NCBI GenBank assembly: GCA_028280485.1
Contig: JANQLS010000112.1
Location: 1-64,000, forward strand
From: Planctomycetota bacterium
Lineage (GTDB): Bacteria; Planctomycetota; UBA8108; JACQVS01
Direction: 5' to 3'
Length of the DNA: 64,000 nucleotides
A program made the translations under genes and the position numbers. The notes under the pieces are model-generated. The model searched no databases and had not been told where the DNA came from. It saw only the letters and a program-made list of their open reading frames with translations. This document shows, piece by piece, positions 34,899 to 42,198 of the stretch (position 1 is the stretch's first letter; each line of letters begins with the position of its first letter).

Positions 34899-36394
34899 TG
34901 TTGCTGCCTCGCAGGTGCGAAAATCATTTGGCCAGTGGTTTCTTATCGTCAGACTCTCAACGATTGAAACGCTCTACTGGCAACCTCTTGCAAGTCAAAA
35001 CCAAGCGCTGAAACCAAGGCTTCAGCTAACAGTTGAAAAACAGCTTTCCAACTGTTTGGAAACTTAAAGCTCCCAAACGTGAGTGAGTTCTATGCCCTTC
35101 AGGCTGGCGAAACAGCAATTGGAAGAAACACTTCCTAACCACCAGGACCAACCTAAAGTTTGGCACACAACAAAAAACTCACGCATGCAGACAAACCTTG
35201 ACCCAAACCGGGCCAGGCTTGTCGATCAGTCCACGTTCCATTGGACCTTTTTAAGTATTGATAGTTGATAAAGCAGGGAAGCTTTGGCGATTGAAGGAAA
35301 GGCTGAAAGCTTGTTGTGTAAAAGTCGAAAGCCCTATGGGTAAAAATCGATCAAGCAGGTTAAAGCTTAAGCTCGATTCCTTTCATCTCTTACAAACTTT
35401 CACGAACCCATCACCTAAGGTGAAAACTCATTGAGAGATGTTTTCCATCGAGGCTTCTGTGTCGTAGGTTAAAACGACCTCCGATGAACTCTCATTGAGT
35501 TGAGGGCTCTACCCAAAACTCCTTATCATTCAAGCGTCGTCACTCTTCAACAAACTCATCACGTTGAGAATGTTAAAGTTGCTTCGCTACTTGCTTCAAA
35601 TACAAACGAAAGGGCAACCGACCTCACACTGGAGGTAAGCCCTTCTCGCAACTCAGCACCCATTTCAATTGGAACCATGTGAGAGGTACCGGGTGGTAGC
35701 CCTAACCTATTTGTTCACAACGTAGATGCTGAATCTACAATTCTCGAATTCTTAAACTCTAATTGCAAGCCCGTATCGACAGAAGCGTGAAACTATTTAG
35801 TAATTATTGGGCTTCGATCTGTAAATCGAACCCCCTTTTCAACAGATTTCACAACTGTCAAAAATCGAGATCCCTTCAAAAATGAGCAACTCGAAGACAT
35901 AAAATCAGCCCAAAACCTTGGATAAGAAGGTTTTTGAATTGAGATGAAATAGACTTGAGAGCCTCGTATATCTTTGAGTGAGATCAAAGAGAAGGGTTTA
36001 TCTCGCCTGGGTTTACGTCGAATTCCCTTCATGGATTTAGACTTTTCAGCCTTGTTCCTCGCCGAATTCATGTACGAGGAAAACGATCATCCAGATTGAA
36101 GGGGTACAAGCAAAACCCAAGCTCCACGCCTGTACGAGGACCTATTATACAGCTAAGGGCTCAGAAAAATATGAGCCAATAACAAAATAAATCCCGTGCT
36201 CTAAATCTAGTCCTTATCTACTTTAAATCCGTTTTGAGGGTTATCCGAATCGGCTCAATTTTTGAAATCTCAATCGAAATCCGGGCCTCGGGTACGAATC
36301 TCTAGCAGCCTCTCTATCAGCCTTTAAAAGGACTGAAGGATCAGAGTATGCGGAGGTTTACTTCAAATTAGATTGGATGGGCGTAGAACCTGAA
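34899..36394 (-). other. Gene-poor 1.5 kb upstream of the PilM-PilN gene
   Basis: No protein gene is convincing: the longest frame (36071-35793, minus, 92 residues) lacks a ribosome-binding site and a family look. Visible structure includes AACAGTTG / CAACTGTT near 35030-35060, GGCTCA / TGAGCC at 36158-36177, a repeated TGTACGAGGA at about 36069 and 36131, a TATAAT on the minus strand at 36144-36149, and GACCTC / GAGGT at 35619-35636. A promoter at 36395-36422 points into it. I looked for RNase P RNA, tmRNA, SRP RNA and tRNA signatures and found none. It may be a long leader of the envelope locus or hold a non-coding RNA. Confidence 0.5.
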
Positions 36395-36422
36395 ATTATA
36401 GGAACTCAAGCTCACAAGTCAA
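36395..36422 (-). promoter_or_regulatory. Strong sigma70-type promoter facing the PilM locus
   Basis: On the minus strand TTGACT (36417-36422) and TATAAT (36395-36400) are 16 bases apart, an almost ideal match. Transcription would start near 36388 and run left through the gene-poor stretch toward the PilM-PilN gene at 34898. It lies just past the REP-like hairpins that follow the uracil-DNA glycosylase gene, so it is not that gene's promoter. Confidence 0.7.
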
Positions 36423-36454
36423 ATGAAGTTAGAAATAGTGGCTCTCTACTTGAA

Positions 36455-36530
36455 GCCGAATTCGAAAGAATTTGGCCACCCTCTGCGGTGAGTCCATTTC
36501 GGGAAGCCAAACTTTGACAAGTTCGGCTAC
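36455..36530. repeat. Two REP-like hairpins after the uracil-DNA glycosylase gene
   Basis: GCCGAATTC-GAAA-GAATTTGGC (36455-36476) and GCCAAACTT-TGAC-AAGTTCGGC (36506-36527) form 9-bp stems with one mismatch or wobble each. The second is followed by CTAC, that is GTAG on the minus strand. They share the stem style of copies at 8311-8396 and 42101-42122, and may also end the minus-strand transcript. Confidence 0.7.
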
Positions 36531-36550
36531 GAGGCGATTTTGGCTACGGC

Positions 36551-37528
36551 TTATTTCTTCGGCAACGGCAGGTTGAGAATCTCGAGCGCCATCTTCAGAT
36601 CATCCCAGGCTTCTCTCTTTCCATTGGGATTCCGAAGTAAATAGGCAGGATGGAAGGTAGGAAGTACGGGAATCCCGTCGTAACTCTGTAATTGCCCCCG
36701 CATACGGGTGATGCCCACTTGGGTATCCAGCAGATATTTGGTGGGGACGTTTCCCAGGGTAACTATAAGTTCTGGTTTTATGATTTCGATCTGTTGAGAA
36801 AGATAAGGAAAGCAGGCCTGCTGTTCAGTGGGCAAGGGATCTCGGTTTCCATTGGGACGGCATTTTACGATATTAGCAATGTAGACGAGCGAGCGGTGTA
36901 AGCCCATGGCGACGATCATCTTATCGAGAAGTTTACCCGCCTTACCGACGAAGGGCTCTCCCTGCTGATCCTCATCATAGCCGGGTCCCTCGCCGATAAA
37001 CATCAGCCGAGCACAGGGATCCCCCACCCCAAAAACGGTATTCGTTCGGCTTTCGTGTAATGGACATTCCTGACAGGCTCGAACCTGTCGATCGATCTCA
37101 TGGAGCAGCTCTAAGCGCTTTTTCCTCTCGGGATCAGCTTCTTCGATCGGGCTAACTAGAGCAGGTTCTGATTTTTGGGTCGCCTTTTGAATCCATTCTC
37201 GCCCCACACCGGCTGGCAAGGGACCGGAAGAGGCAGCCTCGGAGGAATCAGTAGAGGGAGACGGGATCGAAGGGGAGCTGATCGGCGTCTGGGCTGGCAG
37301 GCTCGATGCTTCAGGCTGAGCATCCGCTTGAGGTGGCTGGAGCATATCAACTGGATCAGAAAGTTGAAACCCTGGCTCCCAGCCGGAAGCTTTCAGAGCC
37401 TCAAGGCGAAATCTCAACCCTTGAGCTAAATCCAAAAGGGTCGGCATCTCCGAATCAGGACTTGAGGCACCCATCGAATCCATCGGATTCGAATTCAGAT
37501 CTTGAGGCCTTGAATCGGAATCGCTCAT
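36551..37528 (-). CDS. Family 4-type uracil-DNA glycosylase (4Fe-4S)
   Basis: Removes uracil from DNA in base-excision repair. The catalytic domain spans residues 140-325: Cys152, Cys155, Cys223 and Cys239 are placed as in the iron-sulfur ligands of family 4 enzymes (CQECPLHESRTNTVFG; KCRPNGNRDP; ACFPYL). The uracil pocket motif GEGPGYDEDQQGEPFVG lies near 179 and the HPAYLLRNP motif near 295. A Pro/Ser/Gln-rich, probably disordered extension fills residues 1-130, longer than in most family members. It is 35 bp downstream of mtaB and likely co-transcribed with it. Confidence 0.92.
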   Translation of the reverse strand: MSDSDSRPQDLNSNPMDSMGASSPDSEMPTLLDLAQGLRFRLEALKASGWEPGFQLSDPVDMLQPPQADAQPEASSLPAQTPISSPSIPSPSTDSSEAASSGPLPAGVGREWIQKATQKSEPALVSPIEEADPERKKRLELLHEIDRQVRACQECPLHESRTNTVFGVGDPCARLMFIGEGPGYDEDQQGEPFVGKAGKLLDKMIVAMGLHRSLVYIANIVKCRPNGNRDPLPTEQQACFPYLSQQIEIIKPELIVTLGNVPTKYLLDTQVGITRMRGQLQSYDGIPVLPTFHPAYLLRNPNGKREAWDDLKMALEILNLPLPKK

Positions 37529-37563
37529 TTCATTTTCCGGGCATTTTAGGCTGAGTTCGGAAT

Positions 37564-39033
37564 TTAGCCAGATGTGAGGTCGGAGACGACGAACTCCGGC
37601 TGCAACTCCCTGATTTTCAATATTTGAAGAGTGTTCAACAAGCTTTTAGCTCTTGGACTCTCATTCCCTTCTGCCACCGGGAATCGAGCTTTGATATACC
37701 GTTCGGTGAATCCTTCCAAGTAGAGACCTTCGGGGTCTTCTTTTTTGGAGACAGGACCCTCGACCAAGATTTCTAATTCTTCTCCCAAAAATCGCTCTTT
37801 GTACCTTCGGGCGAGTTCCTTCTCTAAGACTCCCAATTCTTTCATCCGGCGTTGAATCGTCGCGGGATCGACTTGATCGGGGAGGGTGGCGGCTCGAGTG
37901 CCTTCTCGTTGACTGTAGGGAAAGAGGTGAATCTTAGCGAAACCCACTTGGAGGCAAGCTTCGACAGTGTCCTGGTAAGCTTCTTCGCTTTCGCCCGGGT
38001 GACCGACGATGATATCGGTGGTGATCGAGGGGCGATCGAAGAGATCTTCTAATCGGCTGCAAGAATCGAGGAACTCTTGGCGCGTGTAGTCTCTCCGCAT
38101 TTCAGTCAGAACATGATCGGATCCCGATTGAAGCGGAATGTGCCAATGAGGACAGAAGAGGGGGTCACGGATGAGTTCCACCATTTCCTCGGTGAACGAT
38201 TGAACACCGATGGAACTCAAGCGAAGACGCCAGATGCCTTCTTCGTAGGCAATCTCTCGCAATTCTCTCAATAGACGAGTGAGACTCCAATCCCCTTCGA
38301 GGTCATCTCCGTAATCCTGAAGATGAATTCCGGCTAAAACGATCTCTCTAAACCCGTTTTGAGCCAATCGGCGGGCTTCACCTAACACGGACTCCGGGGC
38401 GCGACTGCGAGAAAGACCCCGAAGAAAGGGGATGATGCAGAAACTACAGAATGAGTTACAGCCATCCTGAATCTTGATGTAACCCCGCGTACGACCTTCG
38501 AAACGATGGATCTCAAGATCCATCATGTCTCGGGTTACGCCCTGAGGAAGTGGAGCTCCCTTCTTGGGTACTTTGAGTTCGGGGAGAGGCCCTTCGGGAA
38601 CCAATTCACCGGGGCGTACTCCCGAAGCTAAGAAAGAGGCGATCATACCCTTTTCTTCATTCCCCGCTAAAACGGCGACTTGGGGTACTTTTCGGAAGGT
38701 ATCTTTTTCTGATGGTGTGGAGCAGCCCATCACCAAAATCTTGGAAGCTGGATTCAACCTCGCCACTCGTTGAATATATTTACGACTTTTGACCCCACTT
38801 CGACGCGTCACACTGCAAGTATTCACGACGTAGACATCCGCAGGGATACGAGAGGGAACTTCCTGGTATCCAAGATCTAAAATCTCTTCTCGAACAGCTT
38901 CGGTCTCGTATTGGTTGATCTTACAACCCAGGGTAACGAATGCGACCGTGGGGCGATGCTTCTCGACATCGACCTTCTGTTCGGAAGTCGACTCTTGAGA
39001 TTTCGGATCTAATACGTGGAGTTCATTCAGCAT
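37564..39033 (-). CDS. mtaB: tRNA t6A37 methylthiotransferase MtaB
   Basis: Radical-SAM enzyme that turns t6A into ms2t6A at position 37 of tRNAs reading ANN codons. The 489-residue protein has the N-terminal UPF0004 domain (VAFVTLGCKINQYETEAVRE with the first cluster Cys; NTCSVT; MGCSTP), then the radical-SAM CxxxCxxC in GCNSFCSFCIIPFLRG near 195, and a C-terminal TRAM-like region (EELEILVEGP) that binds tRNA. The GCKINQYE form distinguishes MtaB from MiaB and RimO. The first gene of a two-gene unit with the uracil-DNA glycosylase. The upstream region is filled with repeats (39141-39445). Confidence 0.93.
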   Translation of the reverse strand: MLNELHVLDPKSQESTSEQKVDVEKHRPTVAFVTLGCKINQYETEAVREEILDLGYQEVPSRIPADVYVVNTCSVTRRSGVKSRKYIQRVARLNPASKILVMGCSTPSEKDTFRKVPQVAVLAGNEEKGMIASFLASGVRPGELVPEGPLPELKVPKKGAPLPQGVTRDMMDLEIHRFEGRTRGYIKIQDGCNSFCSFCIIPFLRGLSRSRAPESVLGEARRLAQNGFREIVLAGIHLQDYGDDLEGDWSLTRLLRELREIAYEEGIWRLRLSSIGVQSFTEEMVELIRDPLFCPHWHIPLQSGSDHVLTEMRRDYTRQEFLDSCSRLEDLFDRPSITTDIIVGHPGESEEAYQDTVEACLQVGFAKIHLFPYSQREGTRAATLPDQVDPATIQRRMKELGVLEKELARRYKERFLGEELEILVEGPVSKKEDPEGLYLEGFTERYIKARFPVAEGNESPRAKSLLNTLQILKIRELQPEFVVSDLTSG

Positions 39034-39140
39034 GAAATTGTTATTTAGCAGTGCTCAGTTGAATCTTGACCTTATGAATTGATTCTTTTAAATCCTTGGA
39101 TCAATTATTCCAACGATAATGAATTTAAAAAGCAAGCAAG

Positions 39141-39445
39141 CCTTCCAAGCCCGAATCTTTAGGTAGTGCGTAAGCCAAAGGCTTACTTGCACGATGGAGC
39201 GAAGCGACCATCATTTCTGAGCGAGGGATCACCCCAATCAATAGTGCGTTTTCTTTTTTATTATCACTCGAACCAGCGCTACGGTTTTTGCTTCGTACGG
39301 CTCGGAGGCCGAGCCTACCACTTCAAGCCCGAAGCTTTAGCGAGGGATCAGGACCAATAGTAGCCTGATCCCTCGCTAAAGCTTCGGGCTTGGAAGGTGA
39401 TATGGGAATTCGAAGCCTCCCCTCGCTAGCGCTTCGGGCTAGTTA
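39141..39445. repeat. Composite of CCCGAAGC inverted repeats and other palindromes
   Basis: The 39034-39509 gap has no gene. It holds a perfect 29-bp inverted repeat (39324-39352 and 39364-39392) with 11-base loop, core AGCCCGAAGCTTTAGCGAG. Two further half-copies of the same motif lie near 39143-39160 and 39420-39443. A GTAAGCC-type element at 39166-39212 is shared with 56481-56525. A GTAG-headed hairpin lies on the minus strand (39299-39318, GGCTCGG / CCGAGCC). The same CCCGAAGC family recurs at 42138-42191, 47361-47770 and 59838-59980. Confidence 0.85.
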
Positions 39446-39509
39446 ATTGAGGAGGATTATAGCAAGCCAAAGTCTTTGGAGGGAGGGAATCTTAAGATCT
39501 CTCGGGAAT

Positions 39510-41519
39510 CTACTCGAAGAGGCACCACGAGCGATGTCCGGGCTCAAATTCTAGGGGCTCAGGGTCTTGCTGGCTGCAAATATCCTTCGCGATAGGGCAA
39601 CGGGTGTGGAAACGGCAACCCGAAGGAGGATTGATGGGGCTGGGGACATCACCAGAGAGAACTTCTCGCTCTTTTACCCGCCCCGGATCGGGGATAGGTA
39701 CGGCCGACAAGAGCGCCTTAGTGTAAGGATGGCGGGGATTTTCAAAGATTTCGTCGACCGCCCCCATCTCGACGACCTTACCGAGATACATCACCAAGAC
39801 TCGATCTGAAATGTGACGAATCACGGAGAGATCGTGAGCGATGAAGAGATAGGTAAATTGGTGTTCAGCCTGAAGGTCTTTCAAGAGGTTGATGATCTGT
39901 GCCTGAATAGAAACATCCAGAGCCGAAACCGCTTCATCACAAACGATAAAGTCGGGGTTTAAGGCCAGGGCCCGGGCGATCCCTACGCGTTGACGTTGCC
40001 CTCCACTGAACTCATGGGGATAGCGGTGAAGATGAATATCGGGTTCCAATCCCACCTGACGGGCAATCTCCACCACCCGATCTCTCCGCGAAGCTCCATC
40101 TCCCACATTGTGAATCTCTAACCCTTCGGCGATCAAACTTTCAATCGGCATACGAGGATTGAGCGATCCGAAAGGATCTTGAAAGATGATCTGAATTTTC
40201 TGACGTAACTCACGGAGTTCCTCTGGGCCCATCCTGGAGATGTTTTTATCGTCGTAAACGATTTCACCTTCGTTCGGCTCAACCAATCGAAGGATCGATC
40301 GGCCAACCGTGGTCTTCCCGCAACCCGATTCACCGACCACCCCCAAGGTTTCCCCACGATGAACTTCAAACGAAACATCGTCAACAGCGCGTACCCAATC
40401 CGCGATTCGGGAAAAGACTCCCTTACGAATCGGGAAATATGTTTTAAGGTTTTTAACTTCGAGTAAAAGTTCTGACTTCTCTTTCCCCTCGGAGCTCGCG
40501 CTCTCTGATTTTTGAACTTCAATTTCTTGAGGAGCCGGCGGCAAGGCTTCGTTCTCAATCCTTGAACAAGCGCTGTAATGACCATCCACGATGGGAACTA
40601 AAGGAGGAAGTTCTTGCTTACAGGCATCGATGATATAGGGACACCTTAAGTGGAAACGACACCCTTCAGGAAAATTGAAAGGGTTGGGCACATCGCCTTC
40701 GATGGCTTGGAGGCGATCTTTTCTTCCTCCGAGTTGAGGAAGCGAATTGAACAAGCCTTCCGTATAAGGATGAAGCGGTCGCTTGAAGAGTTCGTGGGTC
40801 TCGGCTTGCTCGACGACCTTGCCGGAGTACATGACAACCACTCGATCGGCCACTTCAGCGACAACGGCTAAATCATGGGTGATGAGAATGATCGACATTC
40901 CGTGCTGCTTTTGCAGTTCACCCAACAACTCTAAGATTTGAGCCTGAATCGTTACGTCCAACGCAGTCGTCGGCTCATCGGCGATCAGCAACTTTGGCTT
41001 CAGGGCCAAAGCCATGGCGATCATAACCCTTTGCTTCATTCCTCCCGACAGTTGATGGGGGAATTCATCGATACGGCGATCCGGGGATGAGATGCCGACC
41101 ATATCTAAAAGCTCGATCGATCGCTGACGCGCTTCAGAGCGAGAGAGATTTTCATGAAGAACCAAGGACTCTGAGATCTGCTGCCCGATGCGCAGAACTG
41201 GATTAAGAGAGGTCATCGGCTCTTGGAAGATCATCGAGATCTGATTCCCTCGCAGTCGGCGCATATCACGCGCACTCTTCTTCAGGAGATCTTCACCATT
41301 AAATATGATTTTTCCTGAATCGACTTTTCCCGGGGGGCTGGGCACTAAGCCCATCACACTCAATGCGGTGACACTCTTTCCACATCCCGATTCTCCGACA
41401 ACCCCGAGAGTTTCACCCGGCTCAATCGAAAAGGAAACTCCATCGACAGCTTGTGCGTGTCGACCTTCAACTTTAAAGGAGGTGTAGAGGTCTTGAATTT
41501 GTAGGAGGTAATCGTTCAA
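39510..41519 (-). CDS. Fused dual ATPase of an oligopeptide-type ABC transporter (DppD-DppF-like)
   Basis: 669 residues with two complete ABC ATPase domains joined in one chain. Domain 1: Walker A GESGCGKSV near 39, signature LSGGMKQR near 157, Walker B LLIADEPTTALD. Domain 2 (from about 345): GESGCGKTT, FSGGQRQR and FIVCDEAVSALD, in which the catalytic Glu is kept and the next residue is Ala rather than Pro. Each domain is followed by the oligopeptide-type C-terminal cysteine motif (GCRFHLRCPY; GCRFHTRCPI). It would power import of peptides or nickel-like solutes. No permease or binding-protein gene is in the window, so the membrane partner is encoded elsewhere. 22 bp after coaD. Confidence 0.92.
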   Translation of the reverse strand: MNDYLLQIQDLYTSFKVEGRHAQAVDGVSFSIEPGETLGVVGESGCGKSVTALSVMGLVPSPPGKVDSGKIIFNGEDLLKKSARDMRRLRGNQISMIFQEPMTSLNPVLRIGQQISESLVLHENLSRSEARQRSIELLDMVGISSPDRRIDEFPHQLSGGMKQRVMIAMALALKPKLLIADEPTTALDVTIQAQILELLGELQKQHGMSIILITHDLAVVAEVADRVVVMYSGKVVEQAETHELFKRPLHPYTEGLFNSLPQLGGRKDRLQAIEGDVPNPFNFPEGCRFHLRCPYIIDACKQELPPLVPIVDGHYSACSRIENEALPPAPQEIEVQKSESASSEGKEKSELLLEVKNLKTYFPIRKGVFSRIADWVRAVDDVSFEVHRGETLGVVGESGCGKTTVGRSILRLVEPNEGEIVYDDKNISRMGPEELRELRQKIQIIFQDPFGSLNPRMPIESLIAEGLEIHNVGDGASRRDRVVEIARQVGLEPDIHLHRYPHEFSGGQRQRVGIARALALNPDFIVCDEAVSALDVSIQAQIINLLKDLQAEHQFTYLFIAHDLSVIRHISDRVLVMYLGKVVEMGAVDEIFENPRHPYTKALLSAVPIPDPGRVKEREVLSGDVPSPINPPSGCRFHTRCPIAKDICSQQDPEPLEFEPGHRSWCLFE

Positions 41520-41541
41520 GGTATTTTCAGGGTGGTCAGCT

Positions 41542-42054
41542 TTAGGAGGAAGAATTCTTGACGACGGCAGCCTTCAGCGCTTCGGCAACTTCGGAAGTCA
41601 CAAAGGAGGAGAGATCTCCCCCACCCGCAGCAATCTGCCGAACTAAAGTTCCTTGAACATGGATTAAGGAAGGAGCGGTGGGAAGAAAGACAGTCTCAAC
41701 ATCGTTTTGGCTAAAGCTTCGATTCGAAAGTGCCATCGGCAATTCAAAATCGACATCGTGAGAAGAGCGCACTCCTCTCAAAATGAAACCCGCCTTTTTA
41801 GATTCTGCAAAGTGAACGGCTAAGCCGGAAAAAGCTTCCACCGAAATCTGATTCTCCAATCCCCAAGACTGAATTTGATTCTCGTAGAGCTTACAACGTA
41901 TCTCGGGAGATAAGAGCGACCGCTTTTCCGGATTTTGAAGGATCCCCACGATGACTTTATCGAAGAGCTTCGCTCCGCGTTGAAGCACATCGAAGTGCCC
42001 CAAAGTTGGGGGGTCAAAACTTCCCGGAAATATGGCAGTTCGTTCAGAAGGCAT
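41542..42054 (-). CDS. coaD: Phosphopantetheine adenylyltransferase
   Basis: Penultimate step of coenzyme A synthesis: ATP plus 4'-phosphopantetheine gives dephospho-CoA. The 170-residue protein has the nucleotidyltransferase motif FPGSFDPPTLGHFDVL near residue 9 (the T/HxGH His), GVRSSHDVDFELPMALSNR near 95 in place of the usual GLR..DFEYE segment, and the SSFVTSEV end segment. The length matches bacterial CoaD (about 160-170). It lies upstream of the ABC ATPase on the same strand; the two roles are unrelated. Confidence 0.93.
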   Translation of the reverse strand: MPSERTAIFPGSFDPPTLGHFDVLQRGAKLFDKVIVGILQNPEKRSLLSPEIRCKLYENQIQSWGLENQISVEAFSGLAVHFAESKKAGFILRGVRSSHDVDFELPMALSNRSFSQNDVETVFLPTAPSLIHVQGTLVRQIAAGGGDLSSFVTSEVAEALKAAVVKNSSS

Positions 42055-42097
42055 TTTTTTAGTTCGAAAGATCCGTTCGTATCAAAAGGCGTCAATC

Positions 42098-42122
42098 GTA
42101 GCCAAACTTGTAAAAGTTTGGC
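42098..42122 (+). repeat. GTAG-headed REP-like hairpin
   Basis: GTAG followed by the perfect 9-bp stem GCCAAACTT / AAGTTTGGC with loop GTAA. Same family as 8311-8396 and 36455-36530. It sits between the coaD start and the inverted repeat at 42138-42191. Confidence 0.8.
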
Positions 42123-42137
42123 CACTTATTAAATCAT

Positions 42138-42191
42138 CCCTCGCTAGCGCTTCGGGCGAGCTAATTAACTAGCCCGAAGCGCTAGCGAGGG
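42138..42191. repeat. Perfect 20-bp CCCGAAGC inverted repeat; may end the LptD-like transcript
   Basis: Arms CCCTCGCTAGCGCTTCGGGC (42138-42157) and its exact complement (42172-42191) around a 14-base loop. It begins 8 bases after the LptD-like stop codon. There is no U-run, so factor-independent termination is uncertain. The motif is shared with the other repeats of this family in the window. Confidence 0.8.
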
Positions 42192-42198
42192 GAAGTTC

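Noticed and set aside
35083..35268. Plus-strand frame of 61 residues in the same gap
   Set aside because: Short, no start signal, no supporting neighbour.
35793..36071. Minus-strand frame of 92 residues in the gap before PilM-PilN
   Set aside because: No ribosome-binding site, Lys/Arg/Ser-rich with no domain pattern. Kept only as part of the unexplained gap.
34899..36394. Possible RNase P RNA, tmRNA or SRP RNA in the gene-poor stretch
   Set aside because: I looked for the conserved cores (GAGGAAAGTC, T-arm GGTTCGATTCC, SRP tetraloop region) on both strands and did not find them.
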